DNA of 6,997 nt from Bacillota bacterium (GTDB lineage Bacteria; Bacillota; Clostridia; Oscillospirales; Oscillospiraceae): the NCBI GenBank assembly GCA_009781925.1, contig WQUU01000070.1, positions 1-6,997 of the forward strand, written 5' to 3'. Made by a program: the position numbers and the translations under genes. Under the pieces are notes generated by a model, which did not search any database, was not told the origin of the DNA, and saw only the letters and a list, made by a program, of their open reading frames with translations. Below, one piece after another: positions 1 through 5,880 of this stretch. Positions within the stretch are counted from its first letter, which is position 1; each line of letters begins with the position of its first letter.

Positions 1-338
1 CTTTGATCCCCTCCAAAGTAAAAAAACCATCCGATAAAATATCCAACAAGCGCTATCATCGCCACGCTGAAAAATACGATTTCTTTTGTGCTTCCGAGTG
101 AAAACCATCGGGCGTCTCCGTGCACAAGAAATAACAAAACGACAACACATGATATCATGATTATCTTTTCCAAAACGCTTAAAACGGCTGACTTGTCCTG
201 CATTTCCATAAGCGGGTTTGATCGCATGTGTATCAAAGGCATTATAACATATGGTAATTCTTGCAGGAGAAAAAAGACTAATCCAAGCGCAAAGAAACCA
301 ATGTATTGATTTGGCGTTATTCTAATCCACTTTACCAT
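1..338 (-). CDS. Partial multi-pass membrane protein of unknown function (3' end outside the window)
   Basis: Reading the minus strand from the ATG at 338-336 gives 112 codons without a stop up to the left edge, so only the N-terminal part is visible. The protein begins MVKWIRITPNQY and has three hydrophobic stretches, at about residues 13-36, 58-73 and 87-108, so it is probably an integral membrane protein. Between helices 1 and 2 lies a soluble stretch (RSNPLMEMQDKSAVL). A GGTGGG element lies 10 nt upstream of the ATG and is an acceptable but not strong ribosome binding site. The gene starts 29 bp after the pyrG stop on the same strand with no hairpin between, so read-through from pyrG is plausible. 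It is clearly more AT-rich than pyrG. I do not recognise the family with certainty and assign no function. Confidence 0.75.
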   Translation of the reverse strand, partial: MVKWIRITPNQYIGFFALGLVFFLLQELPYVIMPLIHMRSNPLMEMQDKSAVLSVLEKIIMISCVVVLLFLVHGDARWFSLGSTKEIVFFSVAMIALVGYFIGWFFYFGGDQ

Positions 339-367
339 AAATACAACACCCACCAAATATAAATACT

Positions 368-1963
368 CTACTCCCCTATCGCCGCTCTCAGCAGACCCAA
401 AAACAGCGGGTGGGGCCGGTTCGGGCGGCTCTTGAACTCCGGGTGGAACTGCACGCCCACGAAGAAGCGCTTGTCCGGCAGCTCGACCGCCTCCACCAAC
501 GTGCCGTCCGGCGATGCGCCGCTGATGCGCAGGCCGTGCGCGGTCAAAATCTCCCGGTAATCGTTGTTGAATTCGTAGCGGTGGCGATGGCGCTCACTGA
601 TCGCTTCGGCGGCGTAAAGCCGCTCCAAAAGCGTGCCCGCCTCGATGTGGCAGGGATAGGCCCCCAGGCGCATGGTACCGCCCTTGCGCGTCACCGCCAG
701 CTGTTCCGGCATGAGGTCAATAACCTTGTGGGGGGAGTTCCCGTCAAATTCCCCGGAATGGGCCCCCGCGAGCCCGCAGACGTCCCGCGCCAGCTCAATG
801 ACAGCCGTCTGCATCCCGAGGCAGATGCCCAGAAAAGGCAGGTCGTTTTCCCGCGCGTACCTGCAGGCCGCGATCATGCCCTCAATGCCTCGGTCGCCGA
901 AGCCGCCGGGCACGACGAGCGCGTCCACACCCGCGAGCACCTCCGCGATGTTCTGATCCTCCAGACCGTCGCTGTCCACCCAGTGGATTTTCACATGGGC
1001 GCCCACGCCGTAGCCCGCGTGGTGCAGGCTCTCCTTGATGGAGAGGTAGGCGTCGTGCAGGCGCACATATTTGCCCACGAGGGCAATGCGCACGTGCTTC
1101 TCCCGATGCTCAATTCTGTCCATTAATGTCCGCCACTCGCTGAGATCGGGCTCCGGAACCTCGAGTCCCAATTCCCGGCAGGCCACCCTGTCCAGGCCGT
1201 TCTCATGGAGCATCAGAGGCGCCTCATAGAGATTCGGCAGGGTCAGATTCTCGATGACACAATCCGGCTTCACATTGCAGAAGAGGGAGATTTTGTCCTT
1301 GATCCCCGCATCCAGGGGCTCGTCTGACCGGGCGATGATGAGATCCGGGGAGATACCCATGGAGCGCAGCTCCTTGACGGAATGCTGGGTGGGCTTGGAC
1401 TTGTGCTCCCCCGAACCCCGCAGATAGGGCACCAAAGTCACATGGACGAACAGACAGTTTTCCTGCCCCACCTCGAGGGAGATTTGACGGATGGCCTCCA
1501 AAAAGGGCTGGCTCTCAATATCGCCGGTGGTACCGCCGATCTCGGTGATGAGCACATCGGCGCTGCTGCTTCGGGCGCAGGCATAGATAAAATTCATGAT
1601 CTCCCCGGTGATATGGGGGATGACTTGCACCGTCTGGCCCAGATAGCCCCCGGCGCGCTCCCGGTTTAAAACGCTCCAATACACTTTTCCGGCGGTGAGG
1701 CTGCTGAGTTTTGTCAGGTTTTCGTCGATGAAGCGCTCGTAGTGGCCGAGATCCAGGTCGGTCTCCGCGCCGTCGTCGGTGACAAAGACCTCCCCGTGCT
1801 GGAAGGGGCTCATGGTGCCGGGATCCACGTTCATGTAGGGATCCAGTTTTTCGGCGGCCACTTTGAGGCCCCGCTGCTTGAGAAGCCTGCCCAGAGACGC
1901 CGCCGTGATCCCCTTGCCGAGACCCGACACGACCCCGCCGGTCACGAAAATAAACTTCGCCAT
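368..1963 (-). CDS. pyrG: CTP synthase (glutamine-hydrolysing), PyrG
   Basis: The product is a complete 531-residue CTP synthase, a usual length for the family. It aminates UTP to CTP with ATP and glutamine, the last step of pyrimidine nucleotide synthesis, in the cytosol. The N-terminal synthetase domain (about 1-270) has the SGLGKG phosphate loop (residues 13-18), the DPYMNVDPGTMSPFQHGE block (41-58) and GGTTGDIES (143-151). The C-terminal class I glutamine amidotransferase domain (about 290-531) has PGGFGDRG (352-359), the nucleophile elbow GICLGMQ with catalytic Cys381, and QFHPEF with His507 and Glu509. I chose the ATG at 1963 because it gives the canonical MAKFIFVTGG start and follows a GGGGGTGGG ribosome binding site. 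A TTG 36 bp upstream would add 12 non-family residues. No key residue is missing. Transcription comes from the promoter at 2011-2039. Confidence 0.98.
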   Translation of the reverse strand: MAKFIFVTGGVVSGLGKGITAASLGRLLKQRGLKVAAEKLDPYMNVDPGTMSPFQHGEVFVTDDGAETDLDLGHYERFIDENLTKLSSLTAGKVYWSVLNRERAGGYLGQTVQVIPHITGEIMNFIYACARSSSADVLITEIGGTTGDIESQPFLEAIRQISLEVGQENCLFVHVTLVPYLRGSGEHKSKPTQHSVKELRSMGISPDLIIARSDEPLDAGIKDKISLFCNVKPDCVIENLTLPNLYEAPLMLHENGLDRVACRELGLEVPEPDLSEWRTLMDRIEHREKHVRIALVGKYVRLHDAYLSIKESLHHAGYGVGAHVKIHWVDSDGLEDQNIAEVLAGVDALVVPGGFGDRGIEGMIAACRYARENDLPFLGICLGMQTAVIELARDVCGLAGAHSGEFDGNSPHKVIDLMPEQLAVTRKGGTMRLGAYPCHIEAGTLLERLYAAEAISERHRHRYEFNNDYREILTAHGLRISGASPDGTLVEAVELPDKRFFVGVQFHPEFKSRPNRPHPLFLGLLRAAIGE

Positions 1964-1977
1964 AGAATCCCACCCCC

Positions 1978-2012
1978 GAAAGTTATCTATAGTGCACACA
2001 GCTGAAAGTTAT
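1978..2012. repeat. 9-bp direct repeat flanking the pyrG transcription start
   Basis: GAAAGTTAT (plus-strand reading) occurs at 1978-1986 and again at 2004-2012, 26 bp apart. One copy overlaps the end of the pyrG -10 box and the predicted start site. The other lies just upstream of the pyrG ribosome binding site. This could be a pair of regulator half-sites or chance. Confidence 0.35.
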
Positions 2013-2039
2013 TATACACCAGTTCTTGTAGGGTTGCAA
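2011..2039 (-). promoter_or_regulatory. pyrG promoter
   Basis: On the minus strand, TTGCAA (2039-2034) is followed after exactly 17 bp by TATAAT (2016-2011). The -10 is perfect and the -35 matches 4 of 6. The start site should fall near 2003, giving a leader of about 40 nt. The predicted transcript does not begin with a GGGC-type run, and no terminator hairpin fits in the leader. The reiterative-transcription attenuation known for Bacillus subtilis pyrG therefore does not appear to operate from this promoter. Confidence 0.75.
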
Positions 2040-2078
2040 CATTTTTCCGCAAGATGTGGTCTGAGATGTGAAAGGCCG

Positions 2079-2107
2079 TTGACAAGCGGCATACATCTCT
2101 CTATAAT
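2079..2107 (+). promoter_or_regulatory. Perfect-consensus sigma-A promoter with no clear gene
   Basis: TTGACA (2079-2084), a 17 bp spacer and TATAAT (2102-2107) match the housekeeping consensus exactly. It points away from pyrG. Transcription would begin near 2114. No frame with a ribosome binding site follows until the toxin gene at 2342, which has its own promoter. It may drive a small RNA, give a long leader to the toxin gene, or be the remnant of a lost gene. Confidence 0.7.
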
Positions 2108-2295
2108 AGCGGAAACGGCAACGGCGCCATGTGGTTCCGCCTTTTATTTGTTGTTCCCTCCATGATGCCAATAAAAAGTAATCCCCAAGTTTTTTGCGGT
2201 ATTGTCATCCCAGTCATGGTACATAACTATAAGCGAGATTGCGATAAGAATTTGAGCTCACTCGTCTCTCCTTGAACATCGTGCGGTTTATCATC
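2108..2295. other. Intergenic stretch without a supported gene
   Basis: Downstream of the perfect promoter, GCGGAA (2109-2114) can pair with TTCCGC (2135-2140), and TTTTATTTG follows, which resembles a weak terminator. However, the left arm lies at or before the predicted start site, so a transcript from that promoter could not form it. A 48-codon frame beginning MWFRLLFVVP at 2129 and ending at 2275 has no ribosome binding site, and I do not call it. I see no repeat, RNA gene or mobile element here. Confidence 0.5.
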
Positions 2296-2323
2296 TTGAA
2301 AAATCCGGGAAAAAGTGTATAAT
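2296..2323 (+). promoter_or_regulatory. Promoter of the PIN toxin operon
   Basis: TTGAAA (2296-2301), a 16 bp spacer and a perfect TATAAT (2318-2323) stand directly ahead of the toxin gene. The start site should be near 2330, which puts the ribosome binding site GGAGG (2330-2334) at the very 5' end of the message and leaves a leader of only about 12 nt. Confidence 0.75.
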
Positions 2324-2341
2324 AGCTGTGGAGGCGATTAT

Positions 2342-2827
2342 ATGCGCAGGCCAAAAATATATCTGGAAACCACATTATTCAACTATTACTTCGACACTGA
2401 CCGCGACGCTCACCCTGCCACCGTGGCTCTGTTTGAGGAAGTCGCTGCCGGGAAGTATGACGCATATACCTCCACGTATGTGTTGGATGAATTGGGCGCA
2501 GCCCCAGAACCAAAGCGAACAAACATGCTTAATTTAATCTCAAGATACGAAATCTCTCTTCTTTCAGAAAACGAGGAAACGATCAGATTAGCAAATCTAT
2601 ATATTAAAAATGGCTTAATTCCAGAAAAATATAGAACTGACGGACTGCATATTGCCATGGCGGCGGTAAGTGATTTAGACATTATTATCAGCCTAAACTT
2701 TCAGCACATTGTAAAGCGCAAAACAAAACTGGAAACGAGCGCCTTAAATGCCCTGAACGGATATCGCGCTGTAGAAATTTTAACACCCATGGAGGTTGTC
2801 GATTATGCGAACTATGGACACAATTGA
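2342..2827 (+). CDS. PIN-domain toxin (VapC-like ribonuclease) of a toxin-first toxin-antitoxin pair
   Basis: The product is a 161-residue single-domain PIN protein, probably a metal-dependent ribonuclease that acts as the toxin of a type II pair. Visible family features are IYLETTLFNYYFD at residues 6-18 (Glu9 sits where most VapC proteins have Asp), VLDELG (47-52) with acidic Asp49/Glu50, RTDGLHIAMA (98-107) with Asp100, and IISLNFQHI (115-123). The last is the strand that usually carries the fourth polar residue, here Asn119. The protein ends with TPMEVVDYANYGHN. The ATG at 2342 has GGAGG 7 nt upstream. An earlier in-frame ATG at 2315 overlaps the -10 box and cannot be transcribed from this promoter. 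The gene is more AT-rich than pyrG and glnN, suggesting acquisition. The RNA target is unknown. Confidence 0.85.
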   Translation: MRRPKIYLETTLFNYYFDTDRDAHPATVALFEEVAAGKYDAYTSTYVLDELGAAPEPKRTNMLNLISRYEISLLSENEETIRLANLYIKNGLIPEKYRTDGLHIAMAAVSDLDIIISLNFQHIVKRKTKLETSALNALNGYRAVEILTPMEVVDYANYGHN

Positions 2828-2987
2828 GCAAGAGATTAATCAAATCCGTCTTAATATTTACGAAAAAACAAAGCACATGACCCCGCAGGAACTAACAGCA
2901 TACTATCATCAACGTGGTGAAAAGATTGCCAAAGAATTCGGTTTCAAATTTGTCGAAAGCACACACGATCGGCCAAGTACCCCTTGA
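2805..2987 (+). CDS. Small helical protein, presumed antitoxin of the PIN toxin
   Basis: The product is a 60-residue charged protein beginning MRTMDTIEQEINQIRLNIYE, predicted to be mostly helical. Its first codons overlap the last 23 bp of the toxin gene in another frame, so translation is probably coupled. The ATG at 2805 lies 9 nt after GGAGG (2791-2795). A TTG at 2796 directly abuts that site and the ATG at 2814 is too far away. I see no obvious HTH, ribbon-helix-helix or AbrB motif, so the antitoxin role rests on position, size and similarity to partners I recall beside this PIN subgroup. Residues from about 51 onward (THDRPSTP) are encoded by GC-richer DNA resembling the glnN leader, so the natural C-terminus may have been replaced at an insertion junction. 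Confidence 0.7.
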   Translation: MRTMDTIEQEINQIRLNIYEKTKHMTPQELTAYYHQRGEKIAKEFGFKFVESTHDRPSTP

Positions 2988-3025
2988 TCTCCTCTCCCCT
3001 CCAAATTTTACCCAGGAGTACACCC

Positions 3026-5116
3026 ATGAAAGACATCCCCGCCCTGTTCGGCAGCATGGTGTATGGCGACGGCGCCATGCAAGAGACGCTCCCCGAGGAC
3101 ATCTACCGCGCCCTCAAAAGAACCATGGCCCAGGGTACACATCTGGAACTGGACGTGGCCAACGCCGTGGCGGAGGCCATGAAAAATTGGGCCGTCTCCA
3201 AAGGGGCGACGCATTACACCCACTGGTTCCAGCCCTTGACCGGCGTCACCGCCGAGAAGCACGAGAGTTTTATCTCTCCCGCGCCCGGCGGCAAAGTGCT
3301 CATGGAGTTTTCCGGCAAGGAATTGGTGCGCGGCGAGTCCGACGCCTCCAGCTTCCCCTCCGGCGGTATCCGCGCCACCTTTGAGGCCCGGGGCTACACC
3401 GTCTGGGACACCAGTTCTTACGCCTTCATCAAGGACGGCACCCTCACCATCCCCACCGCCTTCTGCGCCTACAGCGGCGAGTCCCTGGACAAGAAGACGC
3501 CGCTGCTGCGCTCCATGGACGCCATCAACCGGCAAGCCCTGCGCATCCTGCGCCTGTTCGGGAACAGCTCCGCCAAACGGGTCGTCACCACCGTCGGCCC
3601 GGAGCAGGAGTACTTCCTCGTCGATAAGGCGATGGTCGAGCGGCGGCCTGACCTGATTACCACCGGGCGCACCCTCTTCGGCGCGCGCCCGCCCAAGGGC
3701 CAGGAGCTTGAAGACCACTACTTCGGCGCGATCAAGCCCCGGGTCGCGGCCTTCATGCGGGAACTCGACGAAGAGCTCTGGAAACTCGGCGTCACGGCCA
3801 AGACCGAGCACAACGAGACCGCCCCCGCCCAGCACGAGATGGCTCCCATTTACGCCGGCGCGAACATCGCCACCGACGACAACCAGCTCACCATGGAACT
3901 CATGCGCAGTATCGCCCAAAAACACGGCATGGCCTGTCTGCTGCACGAGAAGCCCTTCAAAGGGGTCAACGGCTCGGGCAAACACAACAACTGGTCGCTC
4001 TGTACCGACACGGGCCTCAACCTTCTGGAGCCCGGTGAGACTCCCCACGAAAACGCCCAGTTTTTGCTCTTTCTCTTGGCAGTCATGCAAGCGGTGGACG
4101 AGTACCAGGATCTGCTGCGCGCCTCCGCCGCCAGCGCGGGCAATGACCACCGCCTGGGCGGCAGCGAGGCCCCGCCCGCCATCGTCTCTCTGTTTCTGGG
4201 CGATGAGCTGACGGAGGTTCTGGACGCCCTGGAGGCCGGCGCGGACTACCACGGCCGGGAAAAGCGCCCGATGGAGATCGGCGCGGTGGTTCTGCCCCAC
4301 TTTCCGAAGGACAGCACAGACAGGAACCGCACCTCTCCCTTCGCCTTCACCGGCAACAAGTTCGAGTTCCGTATGCTGGGCGCCTCCTTCTCCGTAGCGG
4401 ACGCGAATACCGTGCTCAATACGGCGGTAGCGGACGTTTTGGGCGGGTATGCCGATAAGCTGGAGCACGCGGAGGACTTTACCGCCGCGCTGAACACGCT
4501 CATCCGGGACACGATCCGGGCCCACAGGCGCATCCTCTTTAACGGCAATAACTACGCGGCGGAGTGGGCAGCCGAGGCGACACGGCGCGGCCTGCATAAC
4601 TTCGAGACGACGGTAGACGCGCTCCCGGCGATGGTCTCCGAAAAGAGCTTGGCCCTCTTTGGCCGGCAGAGCGTACTCACCGCGGTGGAGCTCCGCTCCC
4701 GCTGCGAGATCCAGCTGGAGAACTATTCCAAAACCGTGAACATCGAGGCCCTCAGTCTGGCGGACTTGACCAAGCAGCGGATCGTCCCCGCCGTCATCGC
4801 CTACGAGAACGAATTGGCAAAACTGTTGGAACGAAAAAGCGCCCTCAGCGGTTATAACCTCTCTCTGGAAAAAGCCCTGCTCTCCAGGCTCTCCAACCTT
4901 GGGGATCTTCTTCTCACGCGCATGGACGCCCTGGACGCCGCCCTCGCCGGCGTAAAACCGGAGGGGGACGCCCTCACCCACGCGGCTTATTACCGGGATG
5001 CCGTTTTGCCCGCCATGTCCGAGCTTCGCCAGGTCATCGACAAGCTGGAGACACTGGTGGCAAGGGAGTTCTGGCCCGTGCCGACCTACGCGGAACTGCT
5101 GAATTCGGTGAATTGA
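3026..5116 (+). CDS. glnN: Glutamine synthetase type III, GlnN
   Basis: The product is a complete 696-residue GSIII enzyme, the long glutamine synthetase class of about 700 residues that forms dodecamers. It condenses glutamate and ammonium to glutamine with ATP in the cytosol. Recognisable blocks in order are the GSIII-specific EFSGKELVRGESDASSFPSG region (94-113) and ATFEARGYTVWD (117-128); the metal/glutamate site GPEQEYFLVD (191-200); EHNETAPAQHE (261-271); the nucleotide-site block KPFKGVNGSGKHNNWS (309-324); NDHRLGGSEAPPA (373-385); NRTSPFAFTGNKFEFRM (434-450); and a C-terminal FWPVPTY (682-688). The ATG at 3026 has AGGAG 7 nt upstream. An in-frame TTG at 2984 would add 14 unrelated residues. 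Only 38 bp separate it from the antitoxin gene and I see no strong promoter there, so it may be transcribed with the toxin pair or from a site inside it. No convincing terminator follows. Confidence 0.97.
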   Translation: MKDIPALFGSMVYGDGAMQETLPEDIYRALKRTMAQGTHLELDVANAVAEAMKNWAVSKGATHYTHWFQPLTGVTAEKHESFISPAPGGKVLMEFSGKELVRGESDASSFPSGGIRATFEARGYTVWDTSSYAFIKDGTLTIPTAFCAYSGESLDKKTPLLRSMDAINRQALRILRLFGNSSAKRVVTTVGPEQEYFLVDKAMVERRPDLITTGRTLFGARPPKGQELEDHYFGAIKPRVAAFMRELDEELWKLGVTAKTEHNETAPAQHEMAPIYAGANIATDDNQLTMELMRSIAQKHGMACLLHEKPFKGVNGSGKHNNWSLCTDTGLNLLEPGETPHENAQFLLFLLAVMQAVDEYQDLLRASAASAGNDHRLGGSEAPPAIVSLFLGDELTEVLDALEAGADYHGREKRPMEIGAVVLPHFPKDSTDRNRTSPFAFTGNKFEFRMLGASFSVADANTVLNTAVADVLGGYADKLEHAEDFTAALNTLIRDTIRAHRRILFNGNNYAAEWAAEATRRGLHNFETTVDALPAMVSEKSLALFGRQSVLTAVELRSRCEIQLENYSKTVNIEALSLADLTKQRIVPAVIAYENELAKLLERKSALSGYNLSLEKALLSRLSNLGDLLLTRMDALDAALAGVKPEGDALTHAAYYRDAVLPAMSELRQVIDKLETLVAREFWPVPTYAELLNSVN

Positions 5117-5150
5117 GCGGTTATATTGAACAGCAAGCGTTTGGTGTGAC

Positions 5151-5201
5151 AAAAAGAGAATCCCTTTTCAAAAAAACGCAAAAAGGAGCAAAAAAGAGAA
5201 T
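5151..5201. repeat. 11-bp direct repeat in the A-rich region upstream of the tRNA promoter
   Basis: AAAAAGAGAAT occurs at 5151-5161 and at 5191-5201, exactly 40 bp apart. The second copy ends 5 bp before the -35 box of the tRNA promoter. The A-rich sequence there could act as an UP element for RNA polymerase. Confidence 0.45.
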
Positions 5202-5206
5202 TACTC

Positions 5207-5235
5207 TTGACTTCCCCATCCGGCTGTGGTATTAT
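5207..5235 (+). promoter_or_regulatory. Promoter of the initiator tRNA gene
   Basis: TTGACT (5207-5212), a 17 bp spacer and TATTAT (5230-5235) each match the consensus at 5 of 6 positions and are preceded by A-rich DNA. The start site is expected near 5242, about 19 nt before the mature tRNA 5' end. Confidence 0.75.
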
Positions 5236-5260
5236 AATTGCGCTCTAAAAAATCCTATGT

Positions 5261-5337
5261 CGCGGGGTGGAGCAGTCCGGTAGCTCGTTGGGCTCATAAC
5301 CCAAAGGCCGAGGGTTCAAATCCCTCCCCCGCAACCA
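5261..5337 (+). tRNA. Initiator tRNA-fMet (CAT anticodon)
   Basis: This is a 77-nt cloverleaf with an encoded CCA end (5335-5337). The acceptor arm CGCGGGG pairs with CCCCGCA but leaves C1 opposite A72, the mismatch diagnostic of bacterial initiator tRNA. The anticodon arm TTGGG-CTCATAA-CCCAA has the three consecutive G:C pairs of initiators and a CAT anticodon. The T arm is GAGGG-TTCAAAT-CCCTC. It charges with methionine, is formylated, and starts translation. It stands alone between its own promoter and terminator. Confidence 0.97.
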
Positions 5338-5340
5338 CAA

Positions 5341-5380
5341 AAAACCCTGTAACCGCAACGGTTACAGGGTTTTGTTATTT
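5341..5380 (+). terminator. Rho-independent terminator of the tRNA-fMet gene
   Basis: AAAACCCTGTAACCG (5341-5355) and CGGTTACAGGGTTTT (5359-5373) form a perfect 15-bp stem around a CAA loop, followed by GTTATTT. It begins 3 nt after the tRNA CCA end. Confidence 0.93.
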
Positions 5381-5603
5381 TATGACATGGAGCCGATTTT
5401 TCGGGATTTCCCTCCGATTCCCCTCCGATCACATCAAAACGGATCAAAACCGGCTTGAAACATTTAGTCTATGCCGAACCATGTCGAATTTTTGTGAAGA
5501 TCTACAGAGCTTATTCAGAAACTTGGCATGAAGGAGGACAATACTACCAAATCAACTTCCAAATATTTGTGCAGTATTCAAATTGTTTTTTATGACCTTC
5601 CTC
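5381..5603. other. Intergenic stretch with short tandem repeats and no supported gene
   Basis: Two adjacent imperfect tandem pairs lie here: CCCTCCGATT / CCCCTCCGATC at 5410-5430 and ATCAAAACGG / ATCAAAACCGG at 5433-5453. A small inverted repeat CCGATTTTTCGG lies just before them at 5393-5404. A 33-codon frame from the ATG at 5528 has no ribosome binding site. Short stop-interrupted frames on the minus strand do not resemble any protein I can name. Confidence 0.5.
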
Positions 5604-5632
5604 TTGACATCTTGGCTAATTCGTGCTAATAT
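5604..5632 (+). promoter_or_regulatory. Promoter of the leader and small-peptide region ahead of the ROK gene
   Basis: A perfect TTGACA (5604-5609) is followed by 17 bp and TAATAT (5627-5632), with TGC directly before it, an extended -10 that offsets the weaker hexamer. The start site is expected near 5639. I see no terminator between here and the ROK gene that has a U-run, so this could be the promoter for the whole right-hand unit. Confidence 0.65.
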
Positions 5633-5638
5633 ATTAAT

Positions 5639-5790
5639 TGTAAAGGCAAGGTTTTCAAACGAATATGTTGTAAGTGTTTCATAGCAATCACAAAATATGT
5701 TGGCGCGAATGTCAAAAGTTTGCCTAAAGTACTTTTCAAACACCTATGACAAGGATGGGCGAAGGCGGCCGCAAACAGACAGGAGAATTT
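5639..5790 (+). other. Long untranslated leader with a possible long-range RNA stem
   Basis: In the predicted transcript, 5644-5655 (AGGCAA-GG-TTTT) can pair with 5714-5725 (AAAA-GT-TTGCCT). This gives eleven pairs, one of them G:U, with a single G/G mismatch, closing a loop of about 58 nt. The loop contains a 9-bp direct repeat AATATGTTG at 5662-5670 and 5694-5702. A competing pairing exists: GTTTG (5718-5722) with the CAAAC near 5737-5741. I do not recognise a known riboswitch or structured RNA. A 63-codon minus-strand frame (5743-5552, GTG start) runs across it but has no ribosome binding site. Confidence 0.35.
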
Positions 5791-5880
5791 TAGAAAGGAG
5801 GATGCCAATGCAGATCTGACAACAGCACGTTAAAATGTAACCACAGGAAAAATGATTAGAAAGGAGGATTGATGCCAATG
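5791..5880 (+). repeat. Duplicated ribosome-binding-site and start-codon module
   Basis: TAGAAAGGAGGATGCCAATG at 5791-5810 recurs at 5858-5880 with a 3-nt insertion (TTG) after GGAGGA. Resemblance extends upstream: ACAGGA followed by an A-rich stretch precedes both. Each copy has a near-perfect Shine-Dalgarno core followed by ATG-CCA-ATG. The first leads to a stop after five codons (MPMQI) and the second to the 13- to 15-codon peptide. Confidence 0.75.
5802..5819 (+). CDS. Five-codon mini-frame (MPMQI), possible leader peptide
   Basis: ATG-CCA-ATG-CAG-ATC-TGA follows AAAGGAGG (5794-5801). The first ATG abuts the site, but the second (5808) has a good 6 nt spacing, giving only MQI. It is either a minimal regulatory frame or a start module whose gene has been lost. 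Coding function is not established. Confidence 0.25.
   Translation: MPMQI

Noticed and set aside
88..309. A 73-codon plus-strand frame at the left edge
   Set aside because: It lies opposite the membrane protein on the minus strand, which has a clean hydrophobic pattern and a ribosome binding site.
410..1126. A 238-codon plus-strand frame opposite pyrG
   Set aside because: Shadow of the GC-rich pyrG coding strand. pyrG motifs and catalytic residues are intact on the minus strand.
2109..2152. Terminator-like hairpin GCGGAA/TTCCGC followed by TTTTATTTG
   Set aside because: The stem is only six pairs, and its left arm overlaps the predicted start of the nearby promoter, so a transcript from there could not form it.
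3008..5152. A 714-codon open frame on the minus strand antisense to the whole of glnN
   Set aside because: It mirrors glnN, whose strong GC bias at third codon positions keeps the antisense frame free of stops. The product has no recognisable domain, is odd in composition and has no suitable ribosome binding site.
5152..5175. Possible glnN terminator formed by AAAAG and CTTTT
   Set aside because: Only a five-pair A:T-rich stem with no U-run on the plus strand; too weak to call.
5238..5531. A 97-codon frame running through the tRNA and its terminator
   Set aside because: It translates the tRNA gene and a perfect terminator hairpin. It is a structural RNA region, not protein coding.
5552..5743. 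A 63-codon minus-strand frame (GTG start) with plausible amino-acid composition
   Set aside because: No ribosome binding site precedes it, it crosses the strong plus-strand promoter at 5604-5632, and I recognise no family. It could be a decayed gene fragment, but I cannot support it.
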